NCBI GenBank assembly: GCA_963575745.1
Contig: CAUYUJ010014172.1
Span: 239,501 to 303,500, forward strand
Direction of reading: 5' to 3'
Source: Prorocentrum cordatum
Lineage: Eukaryota > Sar > Dinophyceae > Prorocentrales > Prorocentraceae
Length of the DNA: 64,000 bases
Each line of letters starts with the position of its first letter. The stretch's first letter is position 1. Both the position numbers and the translations under genes were made by a program. Of the stretch, positions 12,011 to 23,104 are shown piece after piece. Under the pieces are notes generated by a model that saw nothing but the letters and a program-made list of their open reading frames with translations, was not told the DNA's origin and did not search any database.

Positions 12011-12984
12011 ATCGCTTCCATACTCCAGTATTCTTCGAGTTATTCCTCTTCCGCCTTCTCATCCCTCCCCCTTCTCCTCCACCTCCTTCTCTTTCTCCAG
12101 CTTCCGTCAATTACTCCCCCTCCTCCTTACCCTCCTCATCCTCATCCTCTTTCTCTTCATTTTTTTTGGAGAGGGAGAGGGAAGGCAGAGGGGAGGCGGC
12201 GAACCATCGATGAGCAACACACACCTCGTCCCACTCGGTGCAATCTGCGACTACCGCCGAAGTGAAACATGCGGAGAAAGACTACTGTAAAAGCCAATTC
12301 CCGCGTCGCGCGAATGCCTCAATGAAATCGCGGCAGACAGTTAAACTCGCGCGTGCGTACTCCGTACCAGTACATCCTGGCGGAACTCTTACTGGTGCCC
12401 AACGCAAGTGTGGAGGAGGGCGAACGAGGAAGGCGGAGAAGACGCAAATCAAAAACCTGCAGAGAGCCTCAATGCCGAAGCAGAGGAGCCAGGACCACGA
12501 GCGGCCAGCGTACAATGCAACAGGCGGAATGTATAATGCGCAAGGCGGTACCTGTATGAGGATACACGCGATGTCACAAACTATAGTCGGAACTCGATGT
12601 AAATAATTGTGCGGGGACCGTGCCCTCGCGGCTGAGTGGGGCCACGCACCTGGAGGCACCAGAAGACGCTCGCCACAACATGCCGGAACACACACGCCAC
12701 GGAGGAGGGGAAGGGGGAGAAGGAGCAGGGAGGAGAAGGGCGGAAGAAGCACGCCAGCGACCTCGAGGCGGGCCGAACAGAGCCTACGGAACCTGAAGGG
12801 CGAAGCACTCGGCAGAGAGGCGAGTGCCTGCGCTCCAGGGCCGGGCGGTCCGCAAGCTGGCAGGCCATGCAACGGGGGAAATCACACAGTGGACGCAGAT
12901 GAACAGCAATGCAAGACTCACCCCAAATTACTAAAAACGAGCGGACAACAACATCGACCACAACGCACGCACAAGAGGGACGGA
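12011..12984. other. No gene recognised
   Basis: CT-rich to about 12170, then anonymous mixed sequence. No motif-bearing open frame was seen. Confidence 0.4.
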
Positions 12985-13400
12985 GGGATAGCACGATCCA
13001 CTCCAGCGCTTGGGGCCTCCACAGCCGCCCAGAGACCAGATCAGACCTACGGCGCTGATCAGAAGACGGCAGCTCGATTCGGGAGGCAAGGGACGAGGCG
13101 AGGACGGAGGACGGAGGAAGGAGGGGGGGGAGGGCGACTGCACGCTCAACTCGGGCGCTCGGGGCCTCCACAGCCGCCCAGAGACCAGATCAGGCCTACA
13201 GCGCGGATCAGAAGACGGCAGCACGACACGGAGGGGGAGGGACGAGGCGAGGAGGGACGGAGGGGGGACGGAGGAAGGGGGGGGAGGGCGACTGCACGCT
13301 CAACTCGAGCGCCCGGGGCCTCGACAGCCGCTCACGATGAGCGCTCTGGCCTCCAAGCCTCCTGCCGGCCGAAATGGGACGCGCTGATCGCGCTGGTCTC
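12985..13400. repeat. ~150-bp tandem repeat, three copies
   Basis: The words GGGGCCTCCACAGCCGCC and GAGACCAGATCAG recur near 13012 and 13160, with a truncated third copy at 13315. The units are separated by GGAGGGACGGAGG purine spacers. Confidence 0.75.
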
Positions 13401-13504
13401 CTTGCGCGCTCAACTCGAGCGCCCGGAGGGCTGGTTGAAATTGGAAGCCGCTGCCTCAACGCCACCCCCGTGGGGGGCCACAAGCCCGAGGAAGGCGAGG
13501 GACA

Positions 13505-13529
13505 GCCCCACGACGACGACGACGCCGAC

Positions 13530-13574
<45 letters not shown>

Positions 13575-13735
13575 AACGACGACGACCACCGACGACGACG
13601 ACGACGACGGGGGAGGAGGACGAGGGGGAGGAGAAGGAGGGGGAGGAGGAGGAGGCGGAGAAGGAGGAGGAGGACAGGGGCAGGAAGAGGGGAAGGGGGC
13701 AGGAAGAGGGGAAGGGGGAGGGAAAGGGCGGTCCC
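13505..13735. repeat. (ACG)n followed by (GGA)n microsatellites
   Basis: ACG/GAC triplets fill about 13511-13605 and G-rich GGAGGA sequence fills about 13611-13735. The tract lies just downstream (minus strand) of the reverse transcriptase stop codon. Confidence 0.9.
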
Positions 13736-13949
13736 CTGCCCCCCCAAGGCGTGGGGCCCCCAGGGGGGGAGCTTGCGGCTGGCGCCAACTGGCGGCCAGC
13801 CAGGGGGGAGCTGCGAATTCTCGTCGAGCGCCGTGGGCCCTCCGCGGCCGGAAACCATCCAGCAGGCTTGGGCCAGCGCGCAAGCGCCGTACCGAGAAAA
13901 AAAAAAGGAGGCAGAAGAGAGGAAACGCGGGGAGGGGGGCATCTAGGCG
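13736..13949. other. Spacer between microsatellite and LINE stop
   Basis: GC-rich sequence 3' of the LINE reading frame, with an A9 run near 13898-13906 and no poly(A) tail marking an element end. The true 3' end of the LINE copy is not defined. Confidence 0.4.
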
Positions 13950-15647
13950 TCATGCCCAGATTCTGGCAAGGCACCGCTCAGAAGTTCTGTGTCCTGTTGC
14001 CGCCTCCCGTAGGGCCTGTTGCAGCGCCCTCCCAGCCGCAGCTGCGGTCAACGTCCCAGTAGATCGGGTCGCATTGGTCGCGCGGTAGGCCGCGTAGGCG
14101 CCCAGCGCCCCCTTGGCGAGCAGATCGCCGTCCTGCCGGCCGGCGTGGACTCCCAACCAATATGGCAGCAGCGACTCCGAATATATGCGGAGCGATGTCG
14201 CATGGAAGCGGCGCGTGACTCTGCATCTCGAATAATGCTCAATGCTATCTTCTGCGCCGCCGCCACAACCCAGCCGACAAACGTTGCCTGCGTCGTCCCG
14301 TTGCTGAAATCTCCTGGAAGTGCACCACCGATTCCAGGCAGTACTGAACACAGCCGCCACCACCCTGGGCGGCACCAGTCGCCGCAGCCGCCCCAAGCTG
14401 GTCTGGAATGCATCTGCGAGCTGACGCGGGACCCCCAGCAACTGCCATCTGCTCAGCTTGTGCCGGATACGGGAATGCGGGTTCTGCGCCTCCGCCTGGC
14501 TGATCCGTTCCCGTGCGACAGCTTGAAACGGGCGGCTCGCTCGGCCTGCCGCTTCTTCTACGGCGTCCGCAGTCACGCCCATGGCGGCGAGGTGGTCGAG
14601 TGACTTTGTCAGCACTGCAGGGATGGCCGCCTTTAGCCAGGCCGACCATTGCGCCCTCCTCTGGTCGTACTCTGAGCCGAGCACTGCCTCAAGGAGTTCT
14701 CGGGCGCGCTGACGTAGCAGCAAACCACCGTGCTCCGCGTTCTCCCGGTGCGCGACCCGGAGGTGCGACGCACGTGCGACATTCTCCAGGCGGCCAAACG
14801 AGTGCGGCATGCCGTAGTGGACCCCAATGTGCCAGAGGTCGTTCGGAGTGGCCCAATTTCCAGGTCCCGGCGCCGCACGTCTCAGCGCCCATTCCTCCAA
14901 GTCGAGCACCTTCCCGTCGGGGGCCGCGATCTGCGCCGTGAACGCCAGCACTGGGAGCGCGTAGACGTTGTACGCAAGTATCGCAAAGTGCAGGCCCATC
15001 TCGCTCCACGACCACCCTGCAACTCGTTCCTGGAATCGCTGGCACGCGGTGTCCCAAATGCTGCTCGTCTTCTCTGGCCCTGTGACGCAGCCCAGATACG
15101 TCGCTGAACGACGGAGCGGCAGCTGTCTCCAAGCGGGGCAAGCGGCTGCTACGCGCGCAGAGGCGTCGCTCAGTGGCTCTTCCCAGAGCGGGATGCCCAC
15201 GGTCTTCGGGAGGTTAACTTCCATGCCGGAGAGCAAACCAAACTCATGAAGGGTTTGTTGGAGGATCGGCAACTGTCTCGGAGCATCCTGGAGCACGATC
15301 CCGATGTCTTCGGCAAAAGCTCGGACGACGACGCCCTCGATCCTCAGGGGCAGAATGCGGAGCAGCAGGTCCATGACAGTGGCGAAGATCAGAGGAGACA
15401 GCGGGCAGCCTTGCCTGATGCCCGACTGCATGTCGAAGCCCGGCCACCGCCCACCGCCGACCGAGATCGAGCAACGTCCGCCGTCGTAAAACGCATCCAG
15501 CACCCTGAGGGCTTCGCTCGGCATGCCGAGGCCGTCCAAGCACAGTCGCATGAATCGATGCGACACGCTTGGAAATGCGGCTTTGAAATCCACGAGGACA
15601 ATCATCCCAATCGATGCGGCCTCATCCTCTTTCTCTTCATCCTCCAA
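13950..15647 (-). CDS. LINE-type reverse transcriptase, 5'-truncated
   Basis: An open frame of about 565 codons encodes the reverse transcriptase of a non-LTR retrotransposon, which copies element RNA into a nicked target. Motif A is VLVDFKAAFPSV (residues 17-28), motif B GIRQGCPLSPLIF (76-88), and motif C FAEDIG (111-116). The conserved block near 137-149 is GLLSGMEVNLPKT, and YLG follows at 184-186. A CCHC-type zinc motif lies at C457, C461, H471 and C475. The first ~14 residues come from CT-rich microsatellite DNA, so the copy is truncated upstream and lacks fingers and endonuclease. The usual FADD box reads FAED, so one catalytic Asp is replaced by Glu. The first ATG is therefore not a natural start. 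Style matches dinoflagellate LINEs. The long uninterrupted frame suggests a fairly recent copy, but it is probably not active. Confidence 0.85.
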   Translation of the reverse strand: MEDEEKEDEAASIGMIVLVDFKAAFPSVSHRFMRLCLDGLGMPSEALRVLDAFYDGGRCSISVGGGRWPGFDMQSGIRQGCPLSPLIFATVMDLLLRILPLRIEGVVVRAFAEDIGIVLQDAPRQLPILQQTLHEFGLLSGMEVNLPKTVGIPLWEEPLSDASARVAAACPAWRQLPLRRSATYLGCVTGPEKTSSIWDTACQRFQERVAGWSWSEMGLHFAILAYNVYALPVLAFTAQIAAPDGKVLDLEEWALRRAAPGPGNWATPNDLWHIGVHYGMPHSFGRLENVARASHLRVAHRENAEHGGLLLRQRARELLEAVLGSEYDQRRAQWSAWLKAAIPAVLTKSLDHLAAMGVTADAVEEAAGRASRPFQAVARERISQAEAQNPHSRIRHKLSRWQLLGVPRQLADAFQTSLGRLRRLVPPRVVAAVFSTAWNRWCTSRRFQQRDDAGNVCRLGCGGGAEDSIEHYSRCRVTRRFHATSLRIYSESLLPYWLGVHAGRQDGDLLAKGALGAYAAYRATNATRSTGTLTAAAAGRALQQALREAATGHRTSERCLARIWA

Positions 15648-16280
15648 ATCGCCCTCTTCCTGTCGATGCCCCTCCTCCCCCTCCCACTCCTCTGCACCTT
15701 CTCCTACTCCTACTCGTCCTCTCTGTGCCCTCCCTGTGCCTTCCCCTCTCCACCGCCTACTCCTCCGTCTGCTCCGTCTGCTCCGTCCTCCTCCTCCTCC
15801 TCCTCCTCCTCCTCCTCCTCCTCCTCCTCCCCCTCCTCTTTCTCTGCCTCATCTTCTGCCTCATCCTCCTCATCATCCTCCCACAGTATTTCTATGACTT
15901 CTCTGGGCGCTCCTCCTCCTGCTCATCCATCCTCCCTCCTCCTCATCCTTCCTCCTTCTCCTCATCAAACCGACTTGCCTCCTTTTCAACCTCCTCATCA
16001 TTCGTCGGTTCGTGTCCCTCCCAACTCATTTGTCTCTTCTCCTCCTCCTCCTCGTCCTCCTCCCCAAGTTTGACCGCGGCCCCGCGGCGCCGGGATAGGC
16101 GTCTGCGGCGGGGGTGCGGCGCAGTCAAGGGTATTCATCTCCTGGCGCACTTCCAATCGGGGGGAGCAGGAGGAGAAGGAGGAGGAGAAGGAGGAGGAGG
16201 AGGAGGAGGAGGAGGAGGAGATGGAGGGGGAGGAGGAGGAGGAGGAGGAGGAGGAGGAGGAGGAGAAGGAGGAGGAGACC
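15640..16280. repeat. CT-rich tract and (GGA)n tract upstream of the LINE
   Basis: CT-rich DNA with pure CTC at about 15785-15835 continues to about 16070. After an 80-base spacer, (GGA)n occupies about 16160-16280. The truncated 5' end of the LINE frame abuts this tract. Confidence 0.85.
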
Positions 16281-17769
16281 TGGGTGGAACAACTAAGTTG
16301 ATGAGAAACACGAGGAATAAGGAGATGGCAGTCGAAAGGAGGCTACAGTGTCGAAAGGACGAGAAGAGGAGATGGCGGAGGAGAGGAGGACAGGATGTTG
16401 AGGAGGAGAGGGGAAAGATGACCAGTGGCAAGAGCTTCCGAATCCTATGTCGGTCCGCTGATAGCAGAGCCTTGGGAACGATACTGAAGTTCTGGCGCCG
16501 GCTCTCAATTACGTGGCCGTGCGCCTGCCGCAAGCAGGCGGTGAGGAGCGGCGATGAGGAGGGGCGGGGGGAGGAGGGAGGCGGAAATGGGATCTGGGGC
16601 AGCATGAGGAAGAGGATGATGCGTCCACGTCGCAAGCGATTCGTCTCATCCCGACTAGACTGATAAAAAAAACAGGGCACGCTCGGGTGAGCTCGCCATC
16701 GTCGTCGACGTATCCCAGCACGCGAGATGTCGGAGGAAGCGGGGGAAAAAGGCAAGGATGTAGTTAGAGGAGGAGGAGGAAGATGAGGAGGAGGAGGAAG
16801 TGGCGGCGGATGGCGAGAGGGACGAGCAAGAGTCGGAGCAGATGATTGGCGCCGACGCGTGCCACAGCGACGCAGGGTGCTCGTGCTGGGATTGCTGCTG
16901 ATCTTCGAGACAGCGCTTGAGACATGGGGGGCCAGGATGTGAACGAGCGGGGCGAAGAGGCGGCGTGGGATGACGAATCGGAGGTGGAGGATGGAGAGGC
17001 AGTGGAGCAGGGGGTATAGAGGGAGAGGAGGATGGGGAGGAGAAGGGGGAGCAGGGGTATCTTGAGGAGGGGCTGGGGGGAGCCCCAAGTTGAGTGCCAG
17101 AAAGAAATTGAAGCCCTGTGAGGGTCCCTGGAACTAGAACATTGCCAAAAACCCTCCGAAGGTCTGGAAGGGGGTGGGAAGCGAGCACCCGACGATATGA
17201 TTTTGCAATCCGCGGGTCCCAGAAGCTCGACCACTTTCACGAGGCAGCTCTTCATCTCAGAATAAGTTATTTGCTTGATGATTCTGGGGGCGCGAAAACG
17301 CCACCCCAAAACCAGAAATGCAGGAAGCACGCCGGCATTGGCCAAATAAGCTGCCAGAAGTTCGGGAGAGTGTCTGGAAAGGAGGAGGAGAATGATCCTG
17401 CTCGTGCTCTGCCTCGTCCCGTCTCCCCACCCCGCCCCTCCTCCTCCACCTCGTTCTGCTTCTGCCGCGTGGCCCCCCTCCCGACCCTCTCGTGTTCTGC
17501 CTCGTCCCGCTCCCTGGCGCGGCGGGCCGCATCTGCACCGCCACCCGCGGGTCCTCGACGGTGGGCAGGAGGGCCTCACATGCGCCGTCCCCGGGGAGCC
17601 GGCGAGAGGAGCAGGAGGCCCCCTCCCCCTGCCTCCTCCTGGCGGCCCTGTGCTTCCATGTCCTCCTCCTTTGCGGCGCCCTTCGCCTAGGGTTCGGCAG
17701 CAAGCCGGCCAGCTGCTCGAAACAGGGGCCCAAGCATATGCAATTCTGTTCTGGCGAGGTCACTTCCTG
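16281..17769. other. No gene recognised
   Basis: Purine-rich to about 17070, then mixed sequence. Open frames present on both strands carry no recognisable domain. A short GCCTGCCGCAAGCAGGC palindrome sits at about 16524. Confidence 0.4.
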
Positions 17770-18840
17770 TGAGTGCCAGAGTATGTGCGAGTCTGGACGA
17801 CTGAGTTCGAGCGGGACTGAATGTACGTGAGTCTGGGTATGAGCGGGCTCGGATGCCCATGCGCCATGCCTGGTGCATCGCGATGGCCATGGGGTCTTCA
17901 CACGAGACTCGCCTACTGGGCAGACGCATGGGTTTCGTCAAAGAGGTCCGCGCCATCTGGGCGCCAACGGGCCCGTGTCGCACCCCCTGGCGGTTCTCCC
18001 TTGGGATACCCAAGTGCCATGCCTCCTTCATCGCGCTGATCATGCCAGAGACACGTCGACCCTCCCCCCCCCCCGGCAAAAAACATTCAGCCAAAGCGGT
18101 CGCAACATTTTGTGCGCGAACGGGCCTGTGTCATACCCCTGGCAGCTCCCACTTGGGTTGCCCAAGTGCCATGGCTGCTACAATCGCGATGACCATGCGG
18201 CTCCGGAGCGACACGTGTCAACCACAAGTGCGGCCATTCTGGCTGAAGTATTCTAACAAATTTGGGGCGAGCGGGACTCTGCTATACCCCCTGGCGGCTC
18301 CCCGGTGGGATGCACAAGTGCCATGCCTGCCCATTCGCTATGACCGAGCTCTAAGAGACGCGCCGACCCCCCCCCAAAAAAGAAACAGTTCTGCCTCAGA
18401 GGTCCCGACAATCTGGGCGAGCACGGGCCCGTGTCACATCCTCTGGCAGTTCCCCTCGGGGTGCCCAAGCGCCATGCTCGATACATGGCGCTGACCATGG
18501 GACTCTGAAGACAAACGCACCGACCCCCAAAAAAGACAGCACACATCATTGTGCCTGGGATGTCTGGAAAATACGCCGCGAGTGGGCCCATGTCATAGCC
18601 CCAATCGGCTCCATCTTGCGATGCCTAAGCGCCATGGCTTCTACATCGCAGTGGTCATGGGGGTTTTGAAGAGAAGACGCGTTAAACGCCCCCAAGCAGC
18701 ACATCTGTCTGAGATGTCATGACAATATGGGCGCGAACGGGCCCCTGTCATATCATATGGCGGCTCCCTACGAGGGTTGTCCCAGTGCCATACCTGCCAC
18801 ATCGCGACGATCATGGGGCTCGGTGCAAGAACGAGTGACA
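17770..18840. repeat. ~155-bp tandem repeat array, six or more copies
   Basis: The block GGGCG(C)GAACGGGCCCGTGTCA followed by CTGGCGGCTCCC and a CAAGTGCCATGCCTGC segment recurs near 17965, 18118, 18268, 18423, 18580 and 18735. The same family forms a second array at 49.8-50.8 kb. Short frames inside do not persist across units. Confidence 0.85.
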
Positions 18841-19030
18841 ATGTGAGTGATGAATCTGACTACGTCTGAGCGCGAATTGGTCTGAGTAGGAGTGGCCGGA
18901 TAATGAGTAAGTCTGCGCATGAGTGAGCCTGCGTGTGGGAGAGTCTGTGTATAAATATCCTGGTATAGCTGAGCCTGCGTGTGCGCTGGTCTGGGTCTGA
19001 GTCAATCAGAAGATGAGTGCTTGTGTGTGA
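18841..19030. repeat. GAGTCTGAGTG-type short repeat
   Basis: TGAGTCTGCGTG/TGAGTCTGAGTA-like 10-14-bp units. The same short repeat borders the ~155-bp family at 17775-17860 and 49545-49745, and also occurs at 54235-54565. Confidence 0.8.
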
Positions 19031-19267
19031 AAATGAATCTGAGTATGGCTGACCCGGAGGGAGGAGGCGGGAAGTAGGAATGAGGGAGGCGGTAGCGTCA
19101 GACTAATATCAAGAACCAGGTACTTACAACACTGAAGCAATGGGAAGGGATGAGAGCCCGTGCCTTCGCACCACCTCGATGGGGAGAAGATGGGGGAGGC
19201 GGAGGACCACGGCCAGGACATGACACGTTTATATGTGGGCGCTTGCGCCGACGAAGGCACTGACAAC

Positions 19268-19360
19268 GCTGATGGCGATGACGCTGACGCTGACGCTGAC
19301 GCTGACGACGACGGTAGAGACGACAACGACACTGACAATGACACCGACGACCACGACACT
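19268..19360. repeat. GACGCT / GACAACGAC short repeat
   Basis: Four GACGCT hexamers and following GACAACGACACTGAC units form a short low-complexity block. The acidic reading across it is probably incidental. Confidence 0.7.
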
Positions 19361-19504
19361 GTCGCTGTCCTATTCACGGGCGATGTTCGCTTTAAACGTC
19401 CCGCTCACCCGCCCGCTTTCATGCCCTGCCCGCCAGACGCGCCCGTTGCCCGACATACAGCCGAACAGGTGATCAAGAACATCATCATGTAAGAATCCTG
19501 GGCC

Positions 19505-19690
19505 AGCTTCCCGAAGTTTCTTGAAAAACACCCCTGGGCCAACTTCTGTTGTTGACGCCGGACGGGCGAACGTGCTCAAGAAACTGGGCCAGCCTTCTGG
19601 AAGCTGGTTGCGAAACGCCGGCCCAACTTTTCGGAAGGAGGTTCCTTAATCAGGTGCTCGACTGTACCTGCAAGCGTCCCGCCCGATCGG
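19505..19690. repeat. Dispersed repeat, copy 1 (partner near 41.9 kb)
   Basis: The order CTGGGCCA(A/G)CTTCTG..., GGGCGAACGTGCTCAA, and TTTTCGGA(A)GG..TTCTTAATCAG is shared with 41870-42040 in the same orientation, at clearly diverged identity. It looks like an old interspersed repeat. Nothing identifies it as coding. Confidence 0.6.
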
Positions 19691-20169
19691 ATGATTGAAA
19701 GCCCGCCCGCCGACGCTGATGCTTCGGCCGCCTGGCCAGCCCGTTGGGGTCCTGCAAGCCCGACCCCCACGTCGACGCCCCGCCCGCTCGCCGAGTGCTT
19801 GGAAGACCCCCCCCCCGCTTGAATGTCCCGCCTGCCCGATCCCGCCCCGCCCGCCCGGCCCAGGCCCGCGCCCACTCAAATGCCTCAAGAAGGGGGAACC
19901 GAGGACACGGAGGAGGGGCCCCAGGATGTCGCCGGGGGTGCCCGGAGGCCCCTGGATGTCTCCAGAGGTCCCCGCGGAGGCCCCTGTGGAGGCCTCCAAG
20001 AGCCACCCCTGAGGCGAGGCTTCAAAACGAGTGGCGAGGAGCCCCCTCGAGGAGGAAGAGAGAAGGAGGTGAGGCGTGGAGCAGCAGCAGGAGGAGATTT
20101 GAGTCTCCAAGAGGACGCGTTCTCCTTCCCCTCCGCCTGCTCCTGGTCCTGTTCCCTGCTCAAGGCTAT

Positions 20170-20710
20170 CCTCCTGCCGCGGCTGCAGCTCCTCCTCCTC
20201 CTGCTGCTCTGTTGCTCCTCCTCCTCCTCCTCCTCGTCATCCTTCTCCTCCTCCTCCTCCTCCTCCTCCTCCTCCTCCTCCTCCTCCTCCTCCTCCTCAT
20301 CCTCCTCCTCCTCGCCGTCCCTCTCGCCCTCTTCGTTTCTATGTTTTCCAATCCCCTCTCTCCCTCCTCCCTTTTTATTCCGTACGCAGGCTGCAGGGCG
20401 CACACACCCGAAGGGTGAGACTCCTCCCCCTGATGATCCTCCTGCTGACCCTCCTCCCCGCCTGCTGCTGCGCCTTGCTTTGTCCCCATGCTCATCCGCT
20501 CCCTCCTCCTGCGCCACGTCGTCCTCCTCCTGCTTCCTCCTCCACCACCCCCTTCTCCCCGTCCTCCTCGTCGTCGTCAGCCTCATCCCATCCAGTCTTC
20601 TCCTGCTGCCGGTGCTCCTCCTCCTCCTCCTCCTCCTCCTCCTCCTCCTCCTTCTGTCTCCTCCTGTCTCCTCCTCCTCCTCCTCCTCCTCCTCCTCCTC
20701 CCTCTCCAGC
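20170..20710. repeat. Two (CTC)n microsatellites with CT-rich spacer
   Basis: CTC triplets at about 20190-20320 and about 20610-20710. The intervening DNA is CT-rich and carries no supported gene. Confidence 0.9.
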
Positions 20711-21629
20711 TTATCAGCTTCTTCACCTTCGTGCTCCTGCCTGCTGCTGATCTTGTTCCTCGTCTTTCTGCTGCTATTGCTCATTATCCTGCCCGCTTCC
20801 GACGCGCGCAACCTTTCCGATGTTTCAGCAATTGGGGTACCGGAGCGCAAGAGACAGCGCTAATCCAATGCCACCAACGTGTACATTGGAACGCGACCTC
20901 TGCGCTGCGAGCATGCACCCCGAACTACGCCGATTAGAACACAGGACTGCCGACTTCAGGTTGAGTCGGACTCCAGAGACGCCCCGCGGAGCTAGAAACG
21001 GAGAACAAGTATGTACAGCCCCAGACCTCTGACGCCTCGATTATGTTCGAGCCTCTGGCCCCCAGACCCCAGACCTCACGAAACTTGAACCAGAGGGCTG
21101 GCTTTTCATCCTGAGGAGTTCCGATGACGGTCGCGTGGCGCGCAGCTGACCCGATCCTGCAGACGCCGCTCGGCTTGCCCGAGCCGTCAGAGGCCTGAGA
21201 CATAACTTAGATGCGCATGGCCAGGTGGCGACATTCGCACCCTACCCCCACCCACAGTCGAAGATTCTCGTGGACCAGTGGGAGGCGGGGGCAGGGTTCG
21301 GATTTCGCCACGCGTTCGACGAATTCGAATTCCGAATCCCGCCGCCGCCGTCCAGCGAGTTGCCTGGATCGTGGATCGGCGAGGGCAGGGCTCGGACGTC
21401 GCCGCCGAATGGCGGAAGCTGGACGCCGTGCGTCTCTTCCGGTGCTGCCCTGGTCGGCAGCAGCCTGGGAAGGCGTGCCCCGCGAGACGGGCACTCGGGA
21501 AGGGGAGCGTGCGCCCCAAGCGGCCGGGGGCAACGCCTGGGGGCCCCCGGCGCTGCAGGGTTACCGCGCGAGAGGCCGCGAAGGGGCCACGCGCGAGGCC
21601 GCCCTGGACCCCCGCGGTAGAAGCCTCCC
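20711..21629. other. No gene recognised
   Basis: GC-rich mixed sequence with several short overlapping frames on both strands, none with a known motif. Confidence 0.4.
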
Positions 21630-22085
21630 AGACCCTAAGTCTCTAATCCTATAATTATTAAACCCTAAATTATTCAAAAACGGTCCGTATGAAAACCGGC
21701 TCCATCTATTGCAAAACATAGCATTTCCTGCGCATGCGTGCAGAATCTCATATTTTTTACAGCACAAAGTGCCCAGTCCCCGTCGCGACCAGGCCCCATC
21801 CACTGCAAAAAAATAGCATGTCCTGCGCATGCGTGCAGATTTTTTTTTTTGTACAACACAAAGTGCGCCCCTCGTATGTAAACCCGCTCCATCTACTGCA
21901 ACAAATAGCACTTACTGCGCACGCGTGCAGAATCTCTTATATTTTACAATACAAAGTGCCTTCCGTTGCGACCCGATCCACCGATTCCACCGACAAGCGT
22001 TTCCTGCGCATGCGTGCAGAACCTCTACCACCCGACCCGACTTGTACCGCCCGTTACAGCACTCGCGTGCCAACTGGATCGCACA

Positions 22086-22120
<35 letters not shown>

Positions 22121-22860
22121 TGTATTCGATGCGGCTCTCACGAGGGGAGAGATGATCTTTATGGTGGGGTGGCGTGCGGGTGGGAGTGACGGCCACCGCA
22201 GGTGGGTTCGCGGTCACGTTGTACTCGTGGTCACGCCTAGTAGACCCTAACTTTCTAATCCTATAATGATTAAATCCTAATTACCATAAAACCGGTTCGT
22301 ATGCAACCCCGCTCCATCCACTGCAAAAAAAAGAATTTCCTGAGCATGCGTGCAGAATCTCCTGCATTTTACACTACAAAGTGCCCGGCCCCCGTTGCGA
22401 CCCTGCCCCATCTTCTGCAAAACATAGCATATGCTGAGCATGCGCGCATAATCTCTTGTATTTTACACTACAAAGTGCCCGCTCCCCGTTGCGACCCCGT
22501 TATGTAAAACCGGTCCATCTACTGCAAAAAAAATAGCATTTGCTGAGCATGCGTGCAGAATCTCTTGTATTTTACATTACAAAATACCCGGTCCCTGATG
22601 CGTTCCGCGTTCACCTATTGCAAAACAAATAGCATTTGCTGAGCATGCGTGCAGAATCTCTTGTATTACATACACAGTGCCCGGCCCCCGTTGCGACCTG
22701 GTTATATAAACCCGGTCCATCTACTGCAAAAAAATACCATTTGCGGAGCATGCGTGCAAAATCTCTTGTATTTTACACTACAAGGTGCCCGGCCCCCGTT
22801 GCGAGCAAATTTTTCTTTTCAAAAAATAGCATTTGCTGCGTATGAGTGCAGAATCTCTTT
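21630..22860. repeat. ~89-109-bp tandem repeat array, ten copies
   Basis: The core GCATGCGTGCAGAATCTC recurs at 21732, 21827, 21919, 22008, 22344, 22438, 22547, 22643, 22748 and 22838. Units also share CCATCTACTGCAAAAAAATAGCATTT and ACAAAGTGCCCGGCCCC. The array is split at 22020-22330 by a segment holding a CGTCGT run and the 127-bp repeat. It is AT-richer than its surroundings and opens with CCCTAA-like sequence. Confidence 0.88.
22124..22250 (+). repeat. 127-bp direct repeat, left copy
   Basis: This block, from ATTCGATG to TAGACCCTAA, has a same-length, same-orientation copy at 34479-34605 with about 14 differences (near 89% identity by eye). Together the copies bracket the 12.4-kb block that holds the satellite arrays and the helicase element. 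Both end in CTAGTAGACCCTAA followed by telomere-like or degenerate telomere-like sequence. Confidence 0.85.
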
Positions 22861-23104
22861 CGCCCGACCTGATTCGTCCTGTTCGTTTTGCTTGGCCGAC
22901 CCGTCCCGTCCGTTAGGGCACTCGCGTGCCATCACCCGACCCGATCCGTCGCGCTCGTTAGGGGCCGTCTGCCCGAACCGTTTCGCTTGTATGGGGCACA
23001 CGGGTGTTGAAGTTTAACAGTTCTCTCGGGTGTGTCTTGATTGCCAGCTACCTCCCCACTTCTCTCCGCCTCATCATTTGTCATTACATGTTCCTCTTGT
23101 TCAT
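22861..23104. other. Spacer between two arrays
   Basis: Contains CACTCGCGTGCCA and CCCGACCCGA words also present at 22030-22075, so it is a relative of the segment that splits the preceding array. No gene. Confidence 0.5.

Noticed and set aside
10166-12265. Poly-Glu, poly-Ser, His/Gln and Met/Leu-rich open frames
   Set aside because: Triplet microsatellites (GAG, CTC, CAT) read in different frames.
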